DNA from: Vibrio hangzhouensis
GTDB taxonomy: Bacteria; Pseudomonadota; Gammaproteobacteria; Enterobacterales; Vibrionaceae
NCBI RefSeq assembly: GCF_900107935.1
Contig: NZ_FNVG01000026.1
Coordinates: forward strand, 1 to 59,441
DNA length: 59,441 nucleotides
Direction of reading: 5' to 3'
In this document: one piece after another, positions 10,726 through 19,997 of the stretch
Layout of the letters: each line of letters begins with the position of its first letter
How positions within the stretch are numbered: position 1 is the first letter of the stretch
Notes under the pieces: model-generated
What the model saw: the letters and a program-made list of their open reading frames with translations, nothing else
The model's database searches: none
What the model was told of the DNA's origin: nothing
Translations under genes and position numbers: made by a program

Positions 10726-11102
10726 CTTTCTAAAATAACTGTTGCGACTGCGTAGTGTCGCTCATCAGAGATAGAGAGGTGGTTAGAGACCACCCCCATA
10801 GAAGCGGCAATATCTGCGGCTTTTTTTGTCAGTGTGAGAATGGGTTTGCCGTGGTCATCATTAGTGACTTCAAAGTCATGAAAAGTCACACCATGAGCAA
10901 TACCGGTTCCCAACGCTTTTGAGGCGGCTTCTTTCACAGCGAAGCGCTTCGCAAGAAAGCGCCCCTGCTGCTTAAGTTGTTGGAATTGTGCAAACTCAGA
11001 TTCGGTCAGTATACGTCGTGCAAAAGCTTCACCCGTGCGAGCCAACGCTTTTTCCACACGTTCAATTTCTGCGATATCCGTGCCCAAACCCAAAATTGCC
11101 AC
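10722..11102 (-). CDS. acpS: Holo-[acyl-carrier-protein] synthase
   Basis: AcpS moves the 4'-phosphopantetheine group from CoA to apo-ACP, activating it for fatty-acid synthesis. The 126-aa product has the family marks: GLGTDIAEIERVEKAL near the N-terminus (metal-binding Asp) and FAVKEAASKALGTG (Glu ligand, Lys). It is last in the lepA-lepB-rnc-era-recO-pdxJ-acpS series, 24 bp after pdxJ, as in E. coli. The stop codon lies in the CTAG-rich element shared with barA. Confidence 0.96.
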   Translation of the reverse strand: MAILGLGTDIAEIERVEKALARTGEAFARRILTESEFAQFQQLKQQGRFLAKRFAVKEAASKALGTGIAHGVTFHDFEVTNDDHGKPILTLTKKAADIAASMGVVSNHLSISDERHYAVATVILES

Positions 11103-11126
11103 AATGCCTACCTCTGTTACTGTCGG

Positions 11127-11861
11127 TTAACCGCGACGCGCCGACTCCATCACCGCTTTCATGTCAGCGACTGCTTTGTGCAGGCCATCAAACACGGCGC
11201 GACCAATGATCGAGTGACCAATGTTCAGTTCGTAAATTTCCGGTAGCGCAGCAATCGGACCTACATTGTGGTAGGTCAGGCCATGACCTGCATTGACTGT
11301 GATACCGATATCCGCTGCATAGCTCGCACCTGCCGCGATCTTTTTCAACTCGTCCTGCTGGTCTTCTTCGGTTTCCGCGTCCGCGTAGTGGCCTGTATGC
11401 AGCTCGATAAATGGCGCACCCGCCGCCTTAGCCGCATCAATTTGCTCACGATCTGCATCGATAAACAGCGATACTTTGATACCAGCTGCAGACAATTTCT
11501 CTGTCGCCGCTTTGATTTTCTCTAACTGACCCTTCACGTCCAGACCACCTTCTGTGGTCAGCTCTTCACGTTTTTCAGGCACCAGACAGACGAACTCCGG
11601 CTTGGTTTTGAGCGCAATATCGATCATCTCATCGGTGACAGCCATTTCCAGATTCATACGCGTCTGTAGCGTCTCACGTAAAATGCGCACGTCACGATCC
11701 ACAATGTGGCGACGGTCTTCACGCAGGTGAATCGTAATACCATCAGCGCCAGCACGCTCAGCGATTTCCGCGGCATGCACCGGATCAGGGTATTTGGTTC
11801 CGCGCGCATTACGTAGGGTCGCGATATGGTCAATATTGATGCCTAAAAGGATAGAACTCAT
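11127..11861 (-). CDS. pdxJ: Pyridoxine 5'-phosphate synthase
   Basis: PdxJ condenses 1-deoxyxylulose 5-phosphate with 3-amino-2-oxopropyl phosphate to form pyridoxine 5'-phosphate in the DXP-dependent PLP pathway. The 244-aa TIM-barrel protein starts MSSILLGINIDHIATLRNA, with the conserved DHIATLRNARG and, later, ITIHLREDRRHI and NAGHGLTYHN segments. It follows recO by 17 bp and precedes acpS. Epd, which makes an earlier intermediate of the same pathway, is encoded at 38609-39634. Confidence 0.97.
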   Translation of the reverse strand: MSSILLGINIDHIATLRNARGTKYPDPVHAAEIAERAGADGITIHLREDRRHIVDRDVRILRETLQTRMNLEMAVTDEMIDIALKTKPEFVCLVPEKREELTTEGGLDVKGQLEKIKAATEKLSAAGIKVSLFIDADREQIDAAKAAGAPFIELHTGHYADAETEEDQQDELKKIAAGASYAADIGITVNAGHGLTYHNVGPIAALPEIYELNIGHSIIGRAVFDGLHKAVADMKAVMESARRG

Positions 11862-11878
11862 CGATGTTTACTCCATGG

Positions 11879-12583
11879 TCAGAGCTGCTTCAGTTTCGGA
11901 AGAAACAACTCCCTGCTTTTTAATGGTTTCCCGCCAAGATACGGCTTTAGGGCTATGCGTGTAAAGCGTTTTGCCGCTTGTAACTGTGTTTTACTCTGAA
12001 AACGTCGCTCACTGATGGCGATCAGTTCTTCACCTAGAAAGGTTAGATTATCTTTACGCACACTGGCAATGAACCCTTTCTGCTCCCGATAACGATAAGT
12101 CATTGTCGGATCAATAGGTTCGCCGGTACCGGCACAGTGAAGAAAGTCTACACCGTATCCCATGGCAGAAAGGAGAGCGAGTTCAAAACGCCTTAAAGCG
12201 GGTTCAGGATTGGTATTATGCGCCAGCTCTGTTAACGCTTGAAGATAATCATGAAACAGTGCTGGAAAAGGCATTTCACTGGCCAGCACTCGCGCCACCA
12301 GTTCGTTTACATACATGGCTGAATAGAGGTTGATACCACTCAGTGGCAAACCAAGGCTGATAGGCTCCGCCTGTCGCAGAGTCTTCATTGAGCCATTGCC
12401 TGACCATTTTAACAGTAGCGGGGTGAAAGGTTGCAGCGCTCCTTTTAAGTTAGAGCGCTTACTTCTGGCTCCCTTAGACAATAGCGTTACGCGACCATAT
12501 TCTTCACTGAAGACATCGAGAATAAGACTCGACTCACTATATGGTCTTCGATGCAAAACAAAACAGCGTTGTAATCCATCCAT
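11879..12583 (-). CDS. recO: DNA repair protein RecO
   Basis: RecO works with RecR (and RecF) to load RecA onto SSB-coated single-stranded gaps and also anneals strands. The 234-aa product has an N-terminal OB-fold (CFVLHRRPYSESSLILDVFSEE, then RVTLLSKGARS) and a C-terminal helical domain. Length is close to the E. coli protein. It sits between era and pdxJ, the standard order. Confidence 0.95.
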   Translation of the reverse strand: MDGLQRCFVLHRRPYSESSLILDVFSEEYGRVTLLSKGARSKRSNLKGALQPFTPLLLKWSGNGSMKTLRQAEPISLGLPLSGINLYSAMYVNELVARVLASEMPFPALFHDYLQALTELAHNTNPEPALRRFELALLSAMGYGVDFLHCAGTGEPIDPTMTYRYREQKGFIASVRKDNLTFLGEELIAISERRFQSKTQLQAAKRFTRIALKPYLGGKPLKSRELFLPKLKQL

Positions 12584-12644
12584 AACGGGTAATCTTGTCT
12601 GAGGTCAGATGGACAGCACCGAAAGCTGCGCCCACCCGATGGTA

Positions 12645-13649
12645 TTATTTATTCTCGATATCGTCGATATAGCCTAGTGAACGAAGTGCTCGTTCATCGT
12701 CAGCCCAGCCCGACTTCACTTTGACCCAAGTCTCCAGATAGACTTTACGGTCAAACAACTCTTCCATATCAAGACGCGCTTCACGGCCGATGGTTTTAAT
12801 CTTCTCACCACCTTTACCGATCACCATCTTCTTCTGGCCATTACGCTCAACCAGAATCAGTGCATTGATGTGGAATCCATCGGTTTCCGGGTTGTAATCG
12901 AAGCGCTCAATTTCAACCGTTACCGAATATGGCAGTTCATCACCCGTGAATCGCATCAACTTCTCACGCAGGATTTCAGACGCCATAAAGCGCTGAGAGC
13001 GGTCAGTGACGTACTCTTCCGGGAAGTGGTGCACCGCTTCAGGAAGGTGGTTACGCACGTGCTGACGAATCACATCAATGTTCTTGCCGTGCTTGGCCGA
13101 GATTGGCACTACATCGACAAAATCCATCTTGGTCGACATTTCATGCATGTGCAGCATGACATCATTACGATCTTTGACGTTGTCCACTTTGTTGATACAC
13201 AGGATGACCGGGAAATTGGATTTACGCAGTTTAGTCAGCACCATTTCATCATCGTCGGTCCACTGGGTACCATCAACCAGGAAAAGCACCAGATTAACAT
13301 CACTGAGTGAACTGTTCGCTGCACGGTTCATCAGACGGTTAATCGCACGCTTCTCTTCGATGTGCAGTCCCGGTGTATCCACATAGATTGCCTGATAATC
13401 GCCTTCGGTATCCACTCCCATAATGCGGTGACGCGTGGTTTGTGGTTTACGCGAAGTAATTGAGATCTTCTGCCCTAAGATGCGATTAAGCAGCGTCGAC
13501 TTGCCGACGTTAGGGCGCCCAACGATGGCCACAAAGCCACAGTGCTGCTCTCCAGTACTTGCTTGATTTTCAGAGCTTGTAGACTCACCCGACGATGCGA
13601 AGTACGCATCGATATCGAACTCTTGATCAGAATTTGGTTTATCAGACAT
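12645..13649 (-). CDS. era: GTPase Era
   Basis: Era is an essential GTPase that binds the 3' end of 16S rRNA and acts in 30S maturation. The 334-aa product shows G1 GRPNVGKST, G3 DTPG, G4 NKVD and a C-terminal KH domain (IGKGGEKIKTIGREAR). The first 36 or so residues are acidic and Ser-rich and precede the GTPase core; E. coli Era (301 aa) lacks them. I know similar extensions in other vibrios. The start codon overlaps the rnc stop by 8 bp, indicating translational coupling. Confidence 0.97.
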   Translation of the reverse strand: MSDKPNSDQEFDIDAYFASSGESTSSENQASTGEQHCGFVAIVGRPNVGKSTLLNRILGQKISITSRKPQTTRHRIMGVDTEGDYQAIYVDTPGLHIEEKRAINRLMNRAANSSLSDVNLVLFLVDGTQWTDDDEMVLTKLRKSNFPVILCINKVDNVKDRNDVMLHMHEMSTKMDFVDVVPISAKHGKNIDVIRQHVRNHLPEAVHHFPEEYVTDRSQRFMASEILREKLMRFTGDELPYSVTVEIERFDYNPETDGFHINALILVERNGQKKMVIGKGGEKIKTIGREARLDMEELFDRKVYLETWVKVKSGWADDERALRSLGYIDDIENK

Positions 13650-14319
13650 TGGTCAGTTTCTCTAGAGCCAGTTCCGCAGCCGCTTGTTCTGCCTTGCGGC
13701 GGCTGGTGCCTTTACCGATAACAAGCTTATCCACACCTGCTACTTCACAGGAAACGGTAAACTCTTGGTTATGCGCTTCCCCTTTAATATTAGTCACTGT
13801 ATAGACAGGGAGGGGTTTTCTTCGACCCTGTAAGAATTCTTGCAGACGCGTTTTCGGATCTTTTTGCGACACACCCGGCTTGATCGCATCAAGGCGAGTC
13901 AAGTACCAGCTAAGGACGATCTTACGTACAGTCTCAACATCGCTGTCGAGATAGATTGCGCCGATAATCGCTTCAACGGCATCTGCCAGAATGGAATCAC
14001 GACGGAATCCGCCACTCTTCAATTCACCTGGACCTAATTTTAAGTAATCTCCCAAGACAAACTCACGCCCCAGCTCGGCCAGAGTATTACCTCGCACCAA
14101 TGTGGCACGCATTCGACTCATGTCACCTTCGTTTACCTTAGGAAAACGGTGATAAAGTTCATCTGCGATGACAAAACTTAAAATTGAATCGCCCAGAAAT
14201 TCCAGTCGTTCATTGTGATTGCCATGGGCACTGCGATGAGTCAGCGCCAACATTAGCAGCTCGCTATCATTAAAATGATAGCCGAGCTTTTTTTCTAAAA
14301 GTTTAATAGGAGAATTCAT
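13642..14319 (-). CDS. rnc: Ribonuclease III
   Basis: RNase III cleaves double-stranded RNA, processing rRNA precursors and many mRNAs. The 225-aa protein has the catalytic signature NERLEFLGDSILSF in the N-terminal RNase domain (about residues 5-130) and a C-terminal double-stranded-RNA-binding domain (DPKTRLQEFLQGR, then GKGTSRRKAEQAAAELAL). It lies 10 bp after lepB and overlaps era. In E. coli the rnc operon is cut by its own product at a leader hairpin; the lepA-lepB hairpin here is a possible analogue. Confidence 0.97.
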   Translation of the reverse strand: MNSPIKLLEKKLGYHFNDSELLMLALTHRSAHGNHNERLEFLGDSILSFVIADELYHRFPKVNEGDMSRMRATLVRGNTLAELGREFVLGDYLKLGPGELKSGGFRRDSILADAVEAIIGAIYLDSDVETVRKIVLSWYLTRLDAIKPGVSQKDPKTRLQEFLQGRRKPLPVYTVTNIKGEAHNQEFTVSCEVAGVDKLVIGKGTSRRKAEQAAAELALEKLTNV

Positions 14320-14329
14320 GCTCTCTCGT

Positions 14330-15226
14330 TCAGTCTATTCCACCGATGCGATTAAATCGAACACCGGTTGGGATCCATGTAGGCAGAATACTGTCTGCGC
14401 CACGTTCAAATTCAAAACTAATCCAGATACCGACGGCTTTGCCCACTAGGTTTGCTTCCGGTACAAAGCCCCAATAACGGCTGTCAGCACTGTTGTCACG
14501 GTTGTCACCCATCACAAAATACTGACCTTCTGGTACCACCCATTCATTGACACCGTTGCGTGGTTGGTATTGATCCACTCGGTCACGACGCAGAGGGTTT
14601 ACCAGGATCTGGTGTGCCACTTCACCCAGTTTTTCATCCATTTGAATCAAAGGAATACCATTTTGAACAAATGGGCTGTCTTCTACGTTCGACAACTTCA
14701 CTGGCTTACAACCCGATTCGCCCTTCGCCTGGATACAGATGTCCTTGCGAGCACTATAACGAACCGTGTCACCCGGCATCCCCACAACACGTTTGATGTA
14801 GTCAATGCTTGGCTGAGGTGGGTATTTAAAGACGACGATGTCACCACGCTCCGGTTTACCCGTTTCCACCAGCTGTGTGCGCCAAACCGGATCTTTTAAA
14901 CCGTAGGCGTACTTCTCCACCAGGATAAAATCTCCCACCAGTAAGGTAGGCATCATGGAACCCGATGGGATCTGGAACGGCTCGTAAATAAACGAACGCA
15001 GAACCAAAACAAAGGCAATGACAGGGAAAATGGAGACACTGTTCTCAACAAACCACGATGGAGCCACAGCTTTCTTCGCTGTCTCTTCATCAATGTGATT
15101 CGCCTGAGCCTGGATATCCGCCAGCTTTTGCTGACGCTGCTTTCTGAAGACGCGCTTATCCAAAACCCAAACAACACCAGTCACTAACGTCACGATGACG
15201 AGGATCAATGAGAAGGTATTAGCCAT
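14330..15226 (-). CDS. lepB: Signal peptidase I
   Basis: LepB removes signal peptides from exported proteins in the inner membrane. The 298-aa protein has a TM helix at residues 2-20, a cytoplasmic stretch, a second TM at about 63-80 (SIFPVIAFVLVLRSF) and a large periplasmic catalytic domain. Catalytic Ser sits in PSGSMMPTL and Lys in DYIKRVVGMPGD; MGDNRDNSADSR is the third conserved box. It is a serine-lysine dyad enzyme of usual length, preceded by a good AGGGAA ribosome-binding site. Confidence 0.97.
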   Translation of the reverse strand: MANTFSLILVIVTLVTGVVWVLDKRVFRKQRQQKLADIQAQANHIDEETAKKAVAPSWFVENSVSIFPVIAFVLVLRSFIYEPFQIPSGSMMPTLLVGDFILVEKYAYGLKDPVWRTQLVETGKPERGDIVVFKYPPQPSIDYIKRVVGMPGDTVRYSARKDICIQAKGESGCKPVKLSNVEDSPFVQNGIPLIQMDEKLGEVAHQILVNPLRRDRVDQYQPRNGVNEWVVPEGQYFVMGDNRDNSADSRYWGFVPEANLVGKAVGIWISFEFERGADSILPTWIPTGVRFNRIGGID

Positions 15227-15263
15227 TCAATTCCCTTAATTTTCGTATCTTTAAAAATAACGA

Positions 15264-15294
15264 AAGTGAAAGCACCTTCAGAGCACTTTCACTT
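15264..15294 (-). other. Hairpin between lepA and lepB
   Basis: Arms AAGTGAAAG (15264-15272) and CTTTCACTT (15286-15294) form a 9-bp stem with a 13-base loop. It lies in the 102-bp gap between lepA and lepB. On the minus strand it is followed by a weak CGTTATTTTT run, so it may be a partial terminator or an RNA-processing stem. Confidence 0.55.
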
Positions 15295-15328
15295 CTGCTT
15301 AGTTATATCAACACGTTAGGCAACAGTG

Positions 15329-17122
15329 TTAATCTTTGCCTACGTGCAGAATTGCAAGAAACGCTTCTTGAGGCAGTTCTACGTTACCGATCTGCTTCAT
15401 ACGTTTCTTACCTTCTTTCTGTTTCTTCAACAGCTTCTTCTTACGGCTCACGTCACCGCCGTAACATTTCGCAATTACGTTCTTACGCAGCTGTTTAACG
15501 GTAGAGCGGGCAATGATGTGGTTACCAATGGCCGCTTGAATCGCAATATCAAACATTTGACGAGGAATGAACTCTTTCATCTTCTCAACGAGCTGACGAC
15601 CACGGCTTTGTGATTGGTCTTTGTGAGTGATGATCGCCAGTGCGTCAACCGTGTCACCGTTAAGTAATACATCAACACGTACCATGTTAGATGCTTCAAA
15701 ACGCTGGAAGTTGTAGTCCAGTGATGCGTAACCGCGAGACGTTGATTTCAGACGGTCAAAGAAGTCCAGGACCACCTCTGCCATCGGAATATCGTAAGTC
15801 ACTGCCACTTGGTTACCGTGATAAACCATATCAACCTGAGTACCACGTTTCTCAACACAAAGCGTAATCACGTTACCTAAGTAGTCAGAAGGTACCAGGA
15901 TGTTACAGCGCGCGATTGGCTCACGAATTTCTTCAATGTCGTTGGTTGCCGGCAGCTTCGCTGGGCTATCAACATAGTGAAGCGAACCATCCGTCTTCTC
16001 TACTTCGTAGACTACCGTTGGCGCTGTTGTAATGAGATCAAGGTCATATTCACGCTCCAGACGCTCCTGGATGATCTCCATGTGCAGCATACCCAAGAAG
16101 CCACAACGGAAACCGAAACCAAGTGCAGCTGAGCTTTCTGGCTCATAGAACAGAGAAGCGTCGTTCAGACTTAGCTTGCCAAGTGCATCACGGAAGTTCT
16201 CATAGTCATCAGACGATACCGGGAACAGACCCGCGTAAACCTGAGGTTTCACTTTTTGGAAGCCTGGTAAAGCCACTTCACAACCGTTTTTCGCTGTAGT
16301 CAGCGTATCACCGACTGGCGCACCCAGAATGTCTTTAATACCACAAACAACCCAGCCTACTTCGCCGGTATTAAGTTCTGTCGTATCGATCTGTTTTGGT
16401 GTGAAGATACCGAGACGATCCACGCCCCAAACCTGGCCGGTACTCATAACTTTGATCTTGTCGTTTTTCTTCAGTTTGCCGTTTTTAATACGTACCAAAG
16501 AAACAACACCAAGGTAGTTATCGAACCAGGAGTCAATGATCAGTGCTTGAAGCGGCGCTTCAGGATCACCTTCTGGCGCAGGAATCGCTTTAACGATTTC
16601 CTCTAGAACATCGTCCACTCCAAGACCTGTTTTCGCTGAGCAACGCACCGCTTCCATCGCGTCGATGCCAACAATTTCTTCGATCTCTTCAGCAACACGC
16701 TCTGGTTCAGCCGCAGGTAAGTCGATTTTGTTTAATATAGGAACGACTTCTAGCTCCATTTCAATCGCTGTGTAGCAGTTCGCCAGCGTTTGTGCTTCCA
16801 CACCCTGACCTGCATCTACAACCAACAGTGCACCTTCACAGGCAGCAAGAGAACGTGATACCTCGTACGAGAAGTCTACGTGTCCCGGAGTGTCGATAAA
16901 GTTTAGCTGATAGGTTTCCCCATCTTTCGCCGTGTAATCCAGAGTAACACTCTGAGCTTTGATGGTAATACCGCGCTCACGCTCCAGATCCATAGAATCA
17001 AGAACCTGAGCTGCCATTTCACGGTCGCTTAAGCCGCCGCAAACTTGGATAAGACGGTCCGACAAAGTCGATTTACCGTGGTCGATGTGGGCGATAATCG
17101 AAAAGTTACGAATGTGCTTCAT
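15329..17122 (-). CDS. lepA: Elongation factor 4 (LepA)
   Basis: LepA/EF4 is a ribosome-associated translational GTPase implicated in back-translocation and 30S biogenesis. The 597-aa protein has the GTP-binding motifs AHIDHGKSTL, DTPGHVDF and NKIDLP, followed by EF-G-like domains and the LepA-specific C-terminal domain (SRKKKLLKKQKEGKKRMK). It begins the lepA-lepB block, as in E. coli, 112 bp after rseC. Confidence 0.98.
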   Translation of the reverse strand: MKHIRNFSIIAHIDHGKSTLSDRLIQVCGGLSDREMAAQVLDSMDLERERGITIKAQSVTLDYTAKDGETYQLNFIDTPGHVDFSYEVSRSLAACEGALLVVDAGQGVEAQTLANCYTAIEMELEVVPILNKIDLPAAEPERVAEEIEEIVGIDAMEAVRCSAKTGLGVDDVLEEIVKAIPAPEGDPEAPLQALIIDSWFDNYLGVVSLVRIKNGKLKKNDKIKVMSTGQVWGVDRLGIFTPKQIDTTELNTGEVGWVVCGIKDILGAPVGDTLTTAKNGCEVALPGFQKVKPQVYAGLFPVSSDDYENFRDALGKLSLNDASLFYEPESSAALGFGFRCGFLGMLHMEIIQERLEREYDLDLITTAPTVVYEVEKTDGSLHYVDSPAKLPATNDIEEIREPIARCNILVPSDYLGNVITLCVEKRGTQVDMVYHGNQVAVTYDIPMAEVVLDFFDRLKSTSRGYASLDYNFQRFEASNMVRVDVLLNGDTVDALAIITHKDQSQSRGRQLVEKMKEFIPRQMFDIAIQAAIGNHIIARSTVKQLRKNVIAKCYGGDVSRKKKLLKKQKEGKKRMKQIGNVELPQEAFLAILHVGKD

Positions 17123-17234
17123 AGATTTGGTGTAGCTAAACTCTTAAATAATTAGGGACAGAAATAGCGCAATAATCGCGCATTTCAATTAAGTTGGCAG
17201 ATTCTACCCAATTTCGTGGCGGTTCGCACCTTAT

Positions 17235-17705
17235 TTAGACAATCGACTGTCCAAGCACGCGCACCAGTTCCACTTGCTGGACCGATGCCTGTTCCATTGG
17301 GGCTACCCATCGGCGTGCCAACAGAAAGCCAGCAAAAGCTGAAACCGCTGAACAGATAATGACCGAAAGCTCTCCCCCTCCCATCATGGGCGCAAGCCAC
17401 AACTGGCCAAGCAATGCACCAATAAAGAGGAAAAACAACGGCATTAAATAAATGAGTGCCGCAGACTGCAGCAGACTCTTTTCCGGAAGAGCTATTTCAA
17501 CCACGTCACCTTGTTTGACGGACTGAGTGGTCAACAGTTGCCAGTGCAACCGTTTCTTGCCAACGGCTTTGCTGACAATGCCGGTTCCGCAACTGTTCTT
17601 TGACTGGCAGGAACTGCAACTGCTCTGCTGATCACAACTGAGCTCAACTTGAAAACGGTGATCTCGTGACTGTACAGAGACCACCGTAGCAAGTGCTGTC
17701 ATCAT
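17235..17705 (-). CDS. rseC: RseC/MucC-type sigma-E regulator
   Basis: RseC is an inner-membrane protein encoded with rpoE. Its homologues modulate sigma-E activity, and the family is tied to reducing SoxR. In the 156-aa product a cysteine-rich N-terminal part (CDQQSSCSSC, then NSCGTG) could bind an iron-sulfur cluster, and two TM helices follow (about residues 75-95 and 105-125). The start ATG overlaps the rseB stop as ATGA, so translation is probably coupled. Confidence 0.93.
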   Translation of the reverse strand: MMTALATVVSVQSRDHRFQVELSCDQQSSCSSCQSKNSCGTGIVSKAVGKKRLHWQLLTTQSVKQGDVVEIALPEKSLLQSAALIYLMPLFFLFIGALLGQLWLAPMMGGGELSVIICSAVSAFAGFLLARRWVAPMEQASVQQVELVRVLGQSIV

Positions 17706-18682
17706 GGGGTAATGCCTTCATCTGTTTTTTTCACTTTATTAAGTGTAACAGATTGTGCGATACGCTGCGCGGTGGCGGGGGGAATATCACCCACGACGGA
17801 GACTTGCTTGTTACCAAGGACAATGCTGTGCACCGTTCGACGTCCCTGACGAATCAACTGACCTTTAAGCGAGTTGCTGTCGCGTTCTGAGATATAAACC
17901 GAGAAACTGAACAGTCCATCACTGAACATCTGGCTCTCTACCACATCTTCGGTTGCGAGCATACGATAACGGTTGAGATCTTTGGGATTGAAGCCGCTCG
18001 GCACCCAACCCACTTGCCAGAAAGTATGTTCAATATTGCCTTTAGGCAACGATAACACCGCCGGCAACTGCACCTCATCCAGCGAGCTCAGCATTGTGGC
18101 AATATGATCGTTGACACTGTAAGAGATGACTCGGTACTGCTCGAGGATCTCACCGTCTCGATCCAGTAGATCGGCACGTAAAGGTAACTTACTTTTCTCG
18201 TCCACCCAGAGAACATAGGAATACCTTAAGCCATCTTTAGGTACAACCCGAAAGACCTGCGTGGCCGCACCTGCCTCTCGGGCACGCCCAACACGAACAT
18301 AGTCGTAGTATTCACTAAGCTGTTTCACGTCACTGTTAAGCAGGGGCATCAATGGCGCGACCATCTTTCCGGATTCAATGGTAAACGGATCCACGCCAGG
18401 CTCAATGTAACTGACTTCGTTACCACGACGAATCACCTCCCTGATCGGGCCACTCAAATAGACCAGATGCGCAAGTTGTTGAGCATCGTGGGTCGCGTGA
18501 CGATAAAGCAGGGGCTCAATACTGTTCTTTTTGATTAGGATATAGGACAGTTCATAATTCAGTTGCTGACTTGCATCGTTCATCTGATGCAACAAAGCCT
18601 CCGCCGAAGACTCATCTTCGGCGGAGGCTTGCGTACCAAATAAACTGAACAGCAATAACGAACTGGTCAGAAATTTATTCAT
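17702..18682 (-). CDS. rseB: Periplasmic sigma-E negative regulator RseB
   Basis: RseB binds the periplasmic domain of RseA and shields it from DegS until lipopolysaccharide intermediates displace it. The 326-aa protein starts with a signal peptide (MNKFLTSSLLLFSLFGTQASA) and continues as a MucB/RseB two-domain protein, the N-terminal domain being LolA-like. It is joined by ATGA overlaps to rseA upstream and rseC downstream. Confidence 0.95.
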   Translation of the reverse strand: MNKFLTSSLLLFSLFGTQASAEDESSAEALLHQMNDASQQLNYELSYILIKKNSIEPLLYRHATHDAQQLAHLVYLSGPIREVIRRGNEVSYIEPGVDPFTIESGKMVAPLMPLLNSDVKQLSEYYDYVRVGRAREAGAATQVFRVVPKDGLRYSYVLWVDEKSKLPLRADLLDRDGEILEQYRVISYSVNDHIATMLSSLDEVQLPAVLSLPKGNIEHTFWQVGWVPSGFNPKDLNRYRMLATEDVVESQMFSDGLFSFSVYISERDSNSLKGQLIRQGRRTVHSIVLGNKQVSVVGDIPPATAQRIAQSVTLNKVKKTDEGITP

Positions 18683-19293
18683 TCAATTACCGATTCTGTA
18701 TCAGTAGAGTGTGAAGCACTATCTTCACTGTTTAGTCTTAGTTGAAGCTCGTAGTCCTGTAGCAAAGCATTGATACGGCGACGCTGCTCCTGCACATTGA
18801 CGCTTTCGTTTGTGTTGGCTTTCGCCACCGAATCACGCGTTAAGCTCACTGGCTCTGCGCTACCTGCAAACGGAATGGTCTGGAGTACCGGAAGTTGCTC
18901 CGCTTCTGGCTGAGTCGGATCTTGTCCGGAATACTGTTGCACACCCAGAATGACAGCCAATGACACACACGCAGCGACCGCGACCTGACCAAACTGTGTT
19001 AACCAGGCAGGTAACTGTCGTTTTGCTTGCTGTGGTGTCGGTTGCGACTCTATCGGCGCCACATTGCTGTCGCTCACACGACTATGTGCCGGCTCGCTTT
19101 CCAGCGCTGCCGCAACACTTTCAGCAATATTCCAGTCCAGACTTTGTGGCTCATCGCCACGCATAACATCACCAATTAAGTGGTAATTATGCCAAGTATC
19201 TTTGCTCTCCTGATCGTTTTCTAACGCTTCAATCAATGCGTCATCAATCAGGTTTCCATCCATGAATGCTGAAAGCTTCTGTTTGTCAGCCAT
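18679..19293 (-). CDS. rseA: Anti-sigma-E factor RseA
   Basis: RseA is a single-pass inner-membrane protein whose cytoplasmic N-terminus holds sigma-E; DegS and RseP cleave it under envelope stress. The 204-aa product begins MADKQKLSAFMDGN, the RseA N-terminal domain. One TM helix (VAVAACVSLAVILGV) lies at about residues 100-116, and the periplasmic tail is Gln-rich. An in-frame start four codons upstream is less likely. It lies 26 bp after rpoE. Confidence 0.95.
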   Translation of the reverse strand: MADKQKLSAFMDGNLIDDALIEALENDQESKDTWHNYHLIGDVMRGDEPQSLDWNIAESVAAALESEPAHSRVSDSNVAPIESQPTPQQAKRQLPAWLTQFGQVAVAACVSLAVILGVQQYSGQDPTQPEAEQLPVLQTIPFAGSAEPVSLTRDSVAKANTNESVNVQEQRRRINALLQDYELQLRLNSEDSASHSTDTESVIE

Positions 19294-19319
19294 TATATTC
19301 ACCATAGTTGTAACTAGTT

Positions 19320-19898
19320 TTAGCGTTGAAGAAGAGGCTTAATCTTCTTCTCTACCGCTTCACGAGCACGGAAGATACGCGAACGTACCGTTCCTACTGG
19401 GCAATCCATCACTTCTGCGATTTCTTCATAGCTCAGACCATCGAGTTCACGAAGGGTCATCGCAGTCTTTAAATCTTCGGGTAACGCTTCAATTGCAGCG
19501 AAAACTGTTCGCTTCAATTCGTTCGACAACGTTAAGTTCTCAGGGTTCGAAATTTCTTTCAAAGCGTTACCAGTTTCAAAAAATTCGGCATCTTCTGCAT
19601 CCACATCGCTGGCAGGTGGCCTGCGGCTCTGCGCCACAATGTGGTTTTTCGCGGTGTTCACTGCTATGCGATACAACCAAGTATAGAAAGCGCTCTCGCC
19701 TCTAAACGTCGGTATCGCACGATACGCCTTGATAAACGCTTCTTGGGCAATGTCCGCTACATCGCCCGAATTGCTCACGTATCTTGATATGAGATTGCAA
19801 ACCTTGTTTTGATAGCGCAAAACCAACAGGTTAAATGCTTGTTTATCTCCACTTTGAACGCGCTCAATCAACACCTGATCGGTCGGCTGCTCGTTCAT
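19320..19898 (-). CDS. rpoE: RNA polymerase sigma-E factor (ECF)
   Basis: RpoE directs transcription of envelope-stress genes. The 192-aa product closely matches E. coli RpoE: sigma region 2 (FNLLVLRYQNKV, FIKAYRAIPTFRGESAFYTWLYRIA) and region 4 (LRELDGLSYEEIAEVMDCPVG, helix-turn-helix). The ATG at 19898 is preferred over the GTG at 19910, because AGGAG lies 10 bases ahead of the former and abuts the latter. It heads rpoE-rseA-rseB-rseC, and a sigma-E promoter upstream indicates autoregulation. Confidence 0.97.
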   Translation of the reverse strand: MNEQPTDQVLIERVQSGDKQAFNLLVLRYQNKVCNLISRYVSNSGDVADIAQEAFIKAYRAIPTFRGESAFYTWLYRIAVNTAKNHIVAQSRRPPASDVDAEDAEFFETGNALKEISNPENLTLSNELKRTVFAAIEALPEDLKTAMTLRELDGLSYEEIAEVMDCPVGTVRSRIFRAREAVEKKIKPLLQR

Positions 19899-19997
19899 GC
19901 GAGCGTTCACTCCTATTCGTTCTAACCCTTACCTTCTCAGATATGAGTATTAATTATGCATATTGTAGTCTTGACACCACCGCTAACATGAGCACTA

